Below are positions 12,956 through 23,023 of a stretch of DNA of 64,000 bases, one piece after another (within the stretch, counting starts at the first letter, position 1; every line of letters starts with the position of its first letter). This DNA comes from Polyporus tsugae. Its lineage: Eukaryota > Basidiomycota > Agaricomycetes > Polyporales > Polyporaceae. The position numbers and the translations under genes are program-made. The DNA lies in assembly GCA_024305745.1 (NCBI GenBank), contig JAHRBS010000010.1, forward strand, positions 1,123,501 through 1,187,500, given 5' to 3'. The notes beneath the pieces were generated by a model. The model was not told the origin of the DNA, ran no database searches, and saw only the letters and a list, made by a program, of their open reading frames with translations.

Positions 12956-14286
12956 ATGTCTTTGAAGACACCCATCTTCCTTACTGGTGCTACTGGTGAG
13001 TACAGCTTGGTTGTAGGATATCAACACGACTTGCTTCTCGTGCTCACTTGCTTGCAGGTTACATCGGAGGCGCGGTCCTCGCTGGCCTTCTTAACCATCC
13101 CAGCCGCGACACCTTCGAGATATACGCCCTCGTCCGCAGTCCTGAAAAGGCCAAAACCCTCAACGACAAATTCGGCGTCAATGCTGTAGTCGGGACACAC
13201 GCTCAATATGACAAGATCGAGAAGCTTGCGGAAGACAGTCATGTCATTTTCCATCTTGTATGCACTCATTGCATGCCCCTGCTTTCATCTGACTTAAACT
13301 AAGGGCCATGTCGTTAGGCCGATGCTGACGATGAGCCCCTCATTGACGCCATTCTGAAGGGTCTCAGAAGTAGGCATAGCAAGCTTGGCGACTTGCCTAT
13401 CCTCATCCATACGGTAAGTCGATGCGTGCTCAATGAGCTGTTCTTTCATTCTCACCCTGTACCCGCAGTCTGGAACGGGCGTCCTTACGGATAACGCACG
13501 GGGCGAATATACGTCGGACACGATCTACAGCGACCTCAACGTCGAACAGATCAAGTCCATCCCTCCCACCGCTTCCCACCGTAACGTGGATTTGCGCGTA
13601 GTCGATGCAGACGAGACAGGATACGCTCGAACGCATATCGTCCTCCCCTCGACAATCTATGGCATCGCGAACCACCCGCTCGCTGAAGCCGGCGTCGCGA
13701 ACCCTCACTCCCAACAGATCCCGAACCTCATCCGAGCGTCACTTGATCGTGGACGCGCTGGAGTTGTTGGTAAAGGCTTGGCTTGGTGGCCCAGCGTCCA
13801 CACCACCGATAGTAAGTCTGTTTCTCCCGCATATATGCGCATCCCACGCGCTGGTTAGAGAGCGTCGTGCAAGCGCCGCAATCCTGCTCGCTGCATGCTT
13901 GGTTTTGACCTATCCCCTCATTCACAGTCGCCGAGCTCTATATGGTTCTCTTCGACAGCATCGTGGCGAGCCCCGACAAGACCGGCCACGGCTGGGAGGG
14001 CTTCTATCTCGGGGAGAACGGCGAGCACCACTGGCTTGACATCTCCAAGGCCATCGGACAAGCCATGTTTGAACTCGGGCTATCTGACAACCCAGAGCCA
14101 ATGGCGTTTACGGTCGATGAGCTCAAGAAGTATTGGGGGAGTGAGGAGAGGGGGTGGTACAGCGGCACGAACTCTCGCGCGCGTGCCGACCGCGGGCGGG
14201 CGCTGGGCTGGAAACCGAAGTATACCACTCAGGACATGCTTGCGAGCATCAAGCCCGAAGTGGAGCTATTTGCGAAGAAGCAGTAG
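12956..14286 (+). CDS. NAD(P)-dependent epimerase/dehydratase-like (extended SDR)
   Basis: A 345 aa Rossmann-fold protein of the extended/atypical short-chain dehydrogenase group. Exons are 12956-12995, 13058-13257, 13318-13413, 13469-13811 and 13928-14286, phases closing. The dinucleotide motif TGATGYIGG is near residue 10 and is split by intron 1. LVRSPEKA follows beta-2, with VIFHLADADD after beta-4 and ILIHTSGTGVLTD at the position of the catalytic Ser region. IVLPSTIYGI and VHTTDIAELYMVL are typical of NAD-binding epimerases. I do not see a clean YxxxK catalytic pair, so a reductase reaction is not assured. Many fungi have this family of unknown substrate. Just downstream lies the truncated membrane-protein gene. 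Confidence 0.85.
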
Positions 14287-14371
14287 ACCCCGTGTCGGTG
14301 CTCCTAATTTCGAATGGGAAACCTTTACATATTCATTGGACAGCGCTTTCAACTGTTTCCACACGATTGCT

Positions 14372-15215
14372 ATGCCTTCGGAAGTTCAGAGTCTCAAGTG
14401 CTCCCAAGATTGTCACTCGTCTCCAGTGCTCGTGACTCTTGAAACTGCCTTGAACTTCCCTCCCTTCCTCATCGCGGATACCGCCAGCACGTGCGCCGGC
14501 GACGGGCGGAATCCTGAAGAGCTGGCTCCCCCGCTCGGGTATGTATATGAGGGCTTCTCGTACGATGCCATCTCAATCTCGCTATCACTCGCTTCCAATG
14601 TCATCACAACTGCGCTCACAGCGTATAAAGCATGGCAAGTAGCTCGCTCTCGTTCGCTCGCTCGCATCGTCATGCTGACGTTGCGGGACAGGAGGTACCG
14701 GTCAATGTTGCGGAAGCAAGGCTATCGAAGTCGCGATCCAGGATCCTGCTCGTCGAGTCTGGCATCATGTACTGCTTGCTCTGGGTACGCTATATCCGTT
14801 GGTCCTGGTTTTTAGGAGCTCATAACCCGCGACGAGTAGATCGTCGTCGCGGCCCTCTACAGGGCAGACGACCAAGACCTCTTCAGCATCGACAGTCTCT
14901 CTGGGGTCAGCAATCTCTGGCCATCGTACGCCGTCTTCCTGCAGGGTGGACTCGTCCCGCTTGTTGTAAGCACGCATCCTATTACTTGCCATCGTTCTAG
15001 CAAGGGCTTTGGCGGCGAACTGACGGTGCTCACGACAGGCCAATTACCCGATCGTCATCATCATCCTTGTTGCTCTCAACAGGTCACAGGTAGAGGAAGA
15101 GTTCTGGAACTCAAGGGGAGGCGCAAATCATGCCTCTACAACTGCACCCATGGACAGCGGTTCCGCCGAGATGGCCACAAACGATCTGCAGCCGATCCTG
15201 CATCGCAAAGCATGA
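14372..15215 (+). pseudogene. C-terminal part of a multi-pass fungal membrane protein
   Basis: A 220 aa frame in exons 14372-14638, 14692-14784, 14840-14965 and 15039-15215 encodes the second half of an Agaricomycete seven-helix-type membrane protein of unknown function. I see YDAISISLSLASNVITTALTAYKAW (helix 5 type), RILLVESGIMYCLLW, WPSYAVFLQGGLVPLV and ANYPIVIIILVALN, then a hydrophilic tail ending LQPILHRKA. Members of this family normally have three or four more helices before this, but only 85 bp separate the ATG from the epimerase stop. The gene therefore looks 5'-truncated, though its splice sites and frame remain intact. It could still be expressed as a short protein. Family placement is from memory of the pattern and is moderate. 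Confidence 0.55.
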
Positions 15216-15697
15216 AGCACCCGCGACAGACGGGGAACCATATATATCAAGCAACGGCTCAGGCCTCAGGTGCCTTGGGATCCACATGGGCTCGCTACTG
15301 TGCCAAGCTGGCATTGGTGCATGGAAAATGATTTAATTCAACGACCACGGACACGAGCAATGACTTGCATGGACTATTCATAATTCTCTCTCGATGAAGG
15401 GCTGTGTTAGGGACGTGTTAATCACCACCTACGAAATATAATACACAAGGAGCTAGCTAGTATATACAAGCACTAGGCCGGTTGGGCAACAAAAAGTGAG
15501 GGCCAGGGCGCAGAAAATACGTAGGTAGGTATAGGACCTCTATGACGATGAGTGAAAAAAAAATACGTCCTGGGTAATATTCAATCGTCCCCTCCAACGA
15601 GCGAGCAGTTATCGTGCCTCTCCTCCAAACCCGATCCGTGCGTCTAACCATAAACCTCGATACGTGAACCGAACAACAACCCAAGATCCTAGAGCGC
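15216..15697. other. Convergent 3' intergenic region
   Basis: 480 bp between two convergent gene ends. It contains a run of nine A (15552-15560) and AT-rich patches consistent with 3' processing signals. No open frame with support. Confidence 0.4.
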
Positions 15698-17288
15698 CTA
15701 CGACGACGGCGGCTCGTTTTTGTGATGCGAAAAGACATCCTTGAGCTTGCCGAAGATGCTCGTCCGCTTCTGCCGCTGCGAGGATGTGAACCGGCTCGAC
15801 ACCGTGTCCTTGCCATCGCTGTTCGTCGCCTGACCGGTCCTCTCGCCGAGTTCGCTCGCGCTGTGGCCCGTACTCGTGGCCTCGGCAGATGACCGCGTGC
15901 GCGAGTGTTTCGAGGACCGCGACGACAGGGAGGGGAAGCGCATCTTTTTCTCCTTGGTCGGCGTCGTCGTCTTGCCGTTCGCGGGCGCGGCTTGCTCGGC
16001 TCCGTCGACGGCGGCAGGTTCGAGTTTGGACGGATGGGCAGCGCCGTCCGTCGTGGTTGGCTTGGGCTCGTCCGTCGTCGCCGGCTTGGGTCCGTCTATG
16101 CCGTTTACGGGGGTAGGGCCGTTGACAGCGGCCTTGTCTTCGGAAGGAGCAGTGCCGTTTGTGGCGTGTTTCTCTTCGAAAGGACCAACGACGTCCGTGG
16201 TGGGCTTCTCTTCGACAGCTCTGCTGACAGGTGCGGGGACGTGCGTCGATGGCTTGTCTTCCGGCGCAGGCGGAGAAGGCACATCGGTGGTAGAAGTGCC
16301 TTCGACGACCGTCGTGTCCAGTGGCTTACTCTCAGATCCATCGGCGAGGGGTTCAGCGAGGGTCTCAGCGGGCGGCTTGGCAGTGAGAGGGAGTATCGTG
16401 ATCGGAACGTCAGGTGCGACGGGAGCGGGCTCGGAGGGCTTAAGGACCGCCGCCGTGGTCTTGGTCGCTGTTGTTCCGGTCTGGCTGGGTTCGGGCGCGG
16501 GAGCTGGGGTAGGTTCTGAAACTTGAGTGGGCTCGGGAGCCGGGGTAGGCTCGAGCTTGGGAGTCTGGAGAGGCGAAATGCCTCAGGAAAAGGGTGAAAA
16601 TTCGATGAAGAGAATGCGTACCTCAGCTACAGGGGTCTCTGCCGCGGGGGTTTCAGTTGTTCCAGGAGCCATCGCTTCCACCATGTTGACCGCCGCCTGC
16701 TTAGCGGTCTCCACGACGCCAACTACGGCTGCCGTGACCGCCCCTACGGTGCCCACGGAGCTTCCCTCTGTTACAGTCTCCGTCCGCCCCGTTTGGGCTT
16801 TGGTCTCAGTCAGCGGTTCCGGCGCGAGTGCGGGGCCGGGCTTGAACTGAGGTTCGGAACGCGCGGGGGCGCGGTACACGTTGTTCAGGTTGCCCTCGTT
16901 GTCCATCTCGATCGGGCGGTCGTCGGTTGTGGCCCACCTGCCGTCGACGATGTACTTGTACGAGACCTTCTCGCCCCAGGGAATCTGGACGGTGCCTTCG
17001 AAGAAGCCGGAGTTGGACTTGGTCAGGTAGCGCGTGCATGACCACTGCATATATAGGGCGCGGAGCATGTCAACAGGTCAGCACCCACTGGCTCGGGTTC
17101 GATGACGCGAGGCGAGGCCCGCGGAAGGAGCTGGAAGGGGACTCACGCCGTCAAAGGAGCCGGTGACGATGACGTTGGAGGCGTCGCGGCGCGGCCTGTG
17201 CGCAAGGGCGGTCAGGATCGAATTTGGGTGAGCGCGATCGGTGGCAGTTTACGCACCAGCGGAAAGTGGCCTGGTAGAATTGGGACAT
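15698..17288 (-). CDS. CBM48/AMPK-glycogen-binding-domain protein (Crp1/Mdg1-like)
   Basis: A 456 aa protein from exons 17288-17257, 17195-17147, 17044-16622 and 16564-15698. Residues 1-85 form an E-set carbohydrate-binding module of the AMPK-beta type: ATFRWPRRDASNVIVTGSFD, W, then GFFEGTVQIPWGEKVSYKY, VDGRW and NE-N-NVY. This layout, one N-terminal CBM48 followed by a long disordered tail, is that of yeast Crp1 and Mdg1. The tail is Pro/Thr/Ala/Glu-rich and repetitive, ending in a basic Ser-rich stretch and SIFGKLKDVFSHHKNEPPSS. Yeast Crp1 binds cruciform DNA and Mdg1 suppresses pheromone-signalling defects; neither role can be read from this sequence. Divergent from the EFM6-like gene across 472 bp. 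Confidence 0.78.
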
Positions 17289-17760
17289 TATGGCTCGTGC
17301 GGGTTCGTAAAGAGGGAACGAAAGACGTGGGTTAGGAGGGGAAGAGGTAGCGCTGCTGGCGCACTGAGCTGGTGGGGAAGTCACGACAGCACCAATTAAA
17401 CATATTAGTGTCGCGCGCGGGCGCTTGGCGTGGAATGAACTCACCCCGGATGCTGCGTGCGATGGAGAGGGGATGGGGGATGGAGAAGAGAGATGTTGGT
17501 GAAATTAGTGGGATGATAACGCGGGCGCGTGAGAGCTCGCTTCTGTGTGCAGGCTGAGGCGAGGGTTGGCAGCCCCCGAAGAACGTTTGAATAGACACGC
17601 ACCTTCGGGTCCCTCAGCGCTAGCGGCACTCCTGCCAATGAGCTCATTCGTATCCTCATAGTACCTCGCGATTCGTACACGCAGGATCCCTCCCTCCCCC
17701 GTTATCATTCCCGCTTCCAGCCTCGAGGCTGCCTCACCCCCTCATCCACGCCGCTAGATC
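17289..17760. promoter_or_regulatory. Shared upstream region, CBM48 gene / EFM6-like gene
   Basis: 472 bp between two divergent starts. The right-hand part is pyrimidine-rich close to the EFM6-like ATG. No TATA box is convincing. Confidence 0.4.
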
Positions 17761-18758
17761 ATGTTGGACCTTGCGCTACAAGAGAAACTCGATGAGCTCG
17801 ACCCCCTCCGTCATCTACGCGAAGACGCCGATCCCGACGAAGACGGCTCGGTGCACATCATCCCGGTGCAGGCGCCTTCCATCCGCAATCAGTGCATAAA
17901 GCTGTCGTTCCATACAGCTCCTGACATCCAGGATGACACGGATGTGCCTGCGCTCATCACCATAAACCTCGCAGTGGATGCGTCGCCGGGGTGCGGAGGG
18001 ATTGCATGGCCGGCTGGAGAGGTTCGTCCACGCGCCCCTCACTTTGACCGTGCTTGCTCGGGATGCGAATGCCCTGATCTACCAGGTCCTATCAAGCTAC
18101 ATTGCACGCAAGGGCTCGCTGGGGGGCAAAACCGTCCTCGAGTTGGGTAGCGGAACTGGACTCGTAGGACTCGTCGCTGGTCATCTCGGGGCTCGTGTCT
18201 GGATCACGGACCAAGCGTTCGTCTTTTCTTATTGGTTCCGCTATCTATCCCCCGCGCAACCCTCTCACTGGTCCGATCGCTATTAGCCCCTTACTAGACA
18301 TCATGAAGCGGAATGTTGCCCTCAACAACCTGGATGGTCGTGTTGCCGTCGCGGAACTGAACTGGTCTGCCGTGTCTCTGCCAAGAGTCACAGACACACG
18401 GCTCATGCCTGCACGACAGGGGCGAACCCATTCCAGGCAGCATCCCGAAACCTGATCTGATACTGGCAGCGGACTGTGTCTACTTCGAACCTGCCTTTCC
18501 ACTCCTGGTACAGACCCTCACCGAGCTCGTCGCCGATTCGTCAACGGATGTCTTGTTTTGCTACAAGAAACGCAGAAAGGTCGGTGATCAGTATGTCAGT
18601 TTGAGTTGAGCGAGTTCTGAATTCGTAGAAAATAGGCGGACAAGCGTTTCTTCACATTACTGAAGAAGTCATTCATCTGGGATCCCGTCACCGACGATCC
18701 GCAGCGTGAAATCTACTCGCGTGACGCCATCTCTCTATTACGGTTATTCCGCAAATGA
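17761..18758 (+). CDS. EFM6: Protein-lysine methyltransferase, METTL21/EFM6-like
   Basis: A 250 aa seven-beta-strand SAM-dependent methyltransferase of the METTL21 group, whose yeast member Efm6 methylates elongation factor eEF1A. Exons are 17761-18021, 18086-18216, 18287-18364, 18420-18579 and 18636-18758. Seen motifs: GIAWPAGEVLSSYIARK before motif I, VLELGSGTGLVGLVAG (SAM loop), WITDQ, the MKRNVALNN helix, and ILAADCVYFEPAFPLLVQTL with the family's D-x-x-Y. FFTLLKKSF and the C-terminal strand pair close the fold. The substrate is inferred; other members of the group methylate VCP or Hsp70. The symbol follows the yeast name and is tentative. Confidence 0.75.
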
Positions 18759-19651
18759 GCGTGTGCCATTCGTGTGCCGGCGGCACACTCGAACATTTAT
18801 AGGAGCAAGGGGAGCATCTGGAACCTTCCAAGTTCCCTGGTACGTAGTTGTGTCAAGCGTCTGTCACCTCCCCCGAGTCGGCTGACAATGGGTGCATTGT
18901 CGCCGCAGGGTTAGTCTTGGTGAGTTGGTGCCTGTTGTGGCACCGTAACTCCGATGAATCCTGTCGTTCGAAGCAGCTGACTTGTAATCGGATTCCTTCC
19001 GACCGGTGCAGTGTTTAAACTCGGTCCAATCTCTAGGTCTGGATTCTTTGGGTATCGAAGTCATTGGATTTCATCATGGTGTATATCAGTACAGTCTAAA
19101 TATAGGATGCGAAGGGGTTTTCGGCACCGCTAACATGTAGGGAGAACCCTCGCTTGTGAGATGATGTAAGAACGTAGGGGTTAGTGGCCAGGCTGAGGCT
19201 GAGTCGCTGAGCACTTGATTTTTCTACTTAAGCGTCCTTGTAAAATACAACCGCACGCGTACTGTTCACTAGCCGCCATGGTCTTCCTATCTACCTACTG
19301 TCGATCGATGTGCATACAGTGAGTACAGGTCTGCGGGTCACATCGTTGCAGTCTGTTGCAACCTCAGTTTCGTTGGAAGAACGATATCGATATTGACAAG
19401 CGTCTTTGCTAGAGCCGATCCTGATAGCCAATCAGAACTGTTGGAATTGATCCGATGACTCTCGGCACTGTTCGGCCGATTGCAGACCCCACACTCGCTG
19501 TGTGTTTGGTGAGAGCTGCTTCGAGTCAGAACGAACGCAAAGGGGGACTCTATTTATTCATCTCTCTCAGCTTCTCCCAACACCCAGCTCACCCTCCTTG
19601 CTACATCTTCTCCCTCATACCCCATTAGACCCGCAAAAAGCAAGCGCAGAG
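18759..19651. promoter_or_regulatory. Intergenic with LEU1 promoter
   Basis: About 890 bp with no supported gene. A perfect interrupted palindrome, GTGTGCCG-G-CGGCACAC, occupies 18772-18788, 14 bp after the methyltransferase stop. TATTTATT at 19551-19558, about 94 bp before the LEU1 ATG, is a possible TATA element, followed by a CT-rich leader. I did not find the CCGG-N2-CCGG type site of yeast Leu3. Confidence 0.45.
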
Positions 19652-22481
19652 ATGCCCGCGCCAGTTGCCCAGCCAAAGACGCTTTACGATAAGATCTGGG
19701 ATGACCATGTCATGTAAGTTAGCCTATTTAACGCGCATATGCTACCCATCTCCCCCCGCTGAGAGCAGGCTCTGATGTACTTCTTCTGCCGCTTTTCGCC
19801 TCCAGTGACGTCGACGAGAACGGGCTTGCACTCATTTACATTGATCGGTGCGTTTCCAATTGAGCGATTTTGATCATCTCTGCATCCCAACTGACTAGAT
19901 GACAGGCATCTGGTGCACGAGGTGACGAGCCCCCAGGCGTTCGAAGGACTGTGAGTGCTCCTGCGTCAAGGTTGGCCATGGGATATGTGCTCAGACGGTG
20001 TTCCGCAATCTTAGGCGCAATGCGAACCGTCCCGTCCGGCGTCCGGATTGCACCCTCGCAACGGTAGACCACAATATCCCGTGAGTAATCCATTTATTAG
20101 CTTATCAACTCTCTCTCTCTCTCCTGTGCTCTCTCTCTTGTTCTTCGCTGCGTCAATGATTGCCACTCCACTTGTCTTGCTTGGGATGTGAAGAGTATAT
20201 TACTGACATGACCACTCCCAATGTAGCACAACCTCCCGCAAGACCTATACCACGACGACGGAGTTCGTCGTTCAGCCAGACTCTCGCGCACAATGCACAA
20301 CTCTGGAAGATAATGTGAAGGCGTTTGGGTTGACCTACTTTGGCATGACCGACCGGAGACAGGGAATCGTTCATGTCATCGGCCCAGAGGAGGGCTTCAC
20401 GGTGCGTTATGTTCTCATGACGTCGGAGCTTTCTTTGAATCATAAGGGCTCTAGCTCCCCGGGATCACTTGCGTCTGCGGAGACTCCCACACATCTAGTA
20501 TGTGCCGAGAATAGTTTCATTCCCCGCACACACTCACGCCTACATTAGCCCATGGCGCGTTCGGTTCCCTTGCGTTCGGGATCGGGACGTCCGAGGTCGA
20601 GCACGTCCTCGCTACACAGACCCTCCTTCAGAAGAAGGCCAAAAACATGCGCGTCACTGTCGAAGGTACCCTGAGCGAGGGCGTCACCTCCAAGGACGTG
20701 GTCCTCCACATCATCGGTGTCATCGGCACGGCTGGTGGTACGGGCTCCGTCATTGAGTTCGCCGGCTCCGTCGTTCGCAGCTTCAGCATGGAGGCGCGCA
20801 TGAGCATGTGCAACATGTCCATCGAGGGTGGCGCGCGTGCGGGCATGATCGCGCCCGACGAGATCACCTTCGACTACCTCCGCAACCGCCCGCTCGCGCC
20901 CAAGGGCGAGGTCTGGGACCGCGCCGAGGCGTACTGGCGCACGCTCAGGACGGACGATGGCGCGAAGTTCGACGTCGAGGTCAACGTCCGCGGCGAGGAC
21001 ATCGTGCCCACCGTCACCTGGGGCACGTCGCCGCAGGACGTCGTTCCGATCACGGGCACTGTCCCGGACCCCGCCAAGTTCGCCGACGCGGGAAAGAAGG
21101 CCTCGATCGAACGCGCGCTCAAGTACATGGGGCTCACCCCGAACACCCCCATGGAGGAGGTCAAGGTTGACAAGGTCTTCATCGGCTCGTGCACCAACTC
21201 GCGCATCGAGGATCTCCGTTCCGCCGCGAAAGTCGTTCTCGCTGTGGGCCCCGAGGCGCACGTCGCGGCGGGCGTGTACGGGATGATTGTCCCTGGCTCG
21301 GGTCTCGTCAAGCAGCAGGCCGAGGTGGAGGGCCTTGACGCCGTCTTCAAGCGTGCCGGCTTTGACTGGCGCGAGGCGGGGTGCTCCATGTGTCTGGGCA
21401 TGAACGAGGACCAGCTGTCGCCTGGGGAGCGCTGCGCGTCGACCAGCAACCGCAACTTCGAGGGACGCCAAGGTCCTGGCGGACGTACGCACCTCGTTAG
21501 TCCTGGAATGGCGGCTGCTGCTGCCTTGACCGGCCATTTGACAGACGTACGGAAGTTCCTGGGCGCGGACGCGGACGCGAAGATCGCGTCCGGGCCAAAG
21601 CTCAAGCTCGCGAACGCAAGCGAGTTCCTCACCGACCCCGTCCTCCCTCCGCCCGAGCCGATTCGGCTGACCAACGCGATAATCCCTGCTGAGGCGCCTC
21701 TGCCGGAGGCCGAGTCTTCGTCGAAGGTCGCGAAGTTCACGGTACTCAAGGGCATTGCGGCCCCAATGCACATCGAGAACATCGACACAGACATGATTAC
21801 GCCAGCGCGGTTCCTGAAGGTGTTGAAGCGTACTGGCTTGAAGCACGCGTTGTTCGCGAACCTCCGGTTCGACGCGGACGGCAAGCTGAATGACTTCGTG
21901 CTCAACCGCGAACCGTACACCCACGCGAAGATCATCGTCTGCGACAAGCACAACTTCGGCTGCGGTAGCTCGCGCGAGCACGCGCCGTGGGCTCTGTGCG
22001 TGCCTTTTTTTCTCTGCACCGATTTGCGGCGCTGACTTTATCACTCTCACCCTCGCCTGTTCGGCACCGCGTTTACAGGAAGGACTTCGGGATCATGAGC
22101 GTTATCGCGCCCAGCTTTGCGGACATATTCAAGAACAACACGCTCCAAAACGGCATGCTACCCGTCGTGCTGTCGGAGGCACAGTGTGCGGAGCTCGCGC
22201 AGGAGGCGGAGGAGGGCCTCGAGCTCGAGATCGACCTCGATAAGCAGGAGGTGCGGCGCGCGAGCGGGAAGCCCGCGTTCCCGTTCCAGGTCGACCCGTT
22301 CCGGCGGCACTGTCTGCTGAACGGGCTGGACGACATCGCGCTGACGCTGCAGCGCGGCCAGGTGATCGAGGAGTTTGAGGTGCGGAGGAGCCAGCTGTGG
22401 CCGTGGCTGGACGGGTTCGGGTACAAGGGGAAGAAGATCCCGGTGTCTGTGCCGAAGCAGGGGAACAAGATGGATTGGTGA
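19652..22481 (+). CDS. LEU1: 3-isopropylmalate dehydratase (LEU1), fused LeuC-LeuD
   Basis: Isomerises 2-isopropylmalate to 3-isopropylmalate in leucine synthesis, using a 4Fe-4S cluster. The 760 aa product has both bacterial subunits in one chain, as in all fungi. Exons are 19652-19713, 19806-19847, 19906-19950, 20015-20080, 20227-20401, 20455-20497, 20549-21995 and 22079-22481. The aconitase-type domain shows [32 protein letters not shown] and GCSMCLGMN, which supply the cluster cysteines, and [15 protein letters not shown]. The LeuD swivel domain begins near [15 protein letters not shown] and contains [14 protein letters not shown], split by the last intron. Five small introns crowd the first 130 codons. 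There is no obvious organelle signal, which fits the cytosolic yeast enzyme. Confidence 0.97.
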
Positions 22482-23023
22482 GACGGGAGAATGAGGAGGG
22501 GAGGGACTGGGAAGTGAAGATCGGAGCGCTGCCGAGGGAACGCGTTTTGGTCAGCGGCGCCCGCCGTCATACTCATGTCGTCGCCACTGCTCGGTGTCGA
22601 CGTTGGCGTTGGCAGTGTCCAGATGTAACAGTTTGTGTAGGATAGTAGATGTACAGTATGCATGGTACGAGACTTGGATACAGACGTTGCGCATGACGGG
22701 AGGATGGCAGTGAGGAGAGAACGGTGCTGATATCATCCCGGACCTCTGCAGGGACGGCGACCGGTCTATAATGCTTGCATTGCAACACGATACACGTGGG
22801 GAGTGGAGAAGGCAACGGGTTGGACAAGATGCGCAGCGACGGGGTGCGCTTTACCTATAGGGGCATTGCGGCGTTCGTTCCCGCTGCATACGGCAACCCA
22901 TCGCGCTTTCCCGACGACAGCATTTTTCGCCCCGACGCTCTCGCATTGCATGCCTTGCTCTCCGTAATCCCAACTCCCGCCCTTCCCGTTTCCCTCTCGA
23001 CAACCAACACACTGGCAGCGAAG
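22482..23023. other. Intergenic: LEU1 3' flank and CUE-gene promoter
   Basis: 540 bp without coding support. The leader just upstream of 23024 is C/T-rich. No clear TATA element. Confidence 0.4.

Noticed and set aside
18975..19010. tRNA-like strings (GACTTGTAATC near GTTCGAA)
   Set aside because: The T-loop-like and anticodon-like pieces are in the wrong order and no acceptor stem can be formed.
20545..22050. 501-residue open frame antisense to LEU1
   Set aside because: GC-rich codon bias of the sense gene opens the opposite strand; the sense frame encodes an unmistakable isopropylmalate dehydratase.
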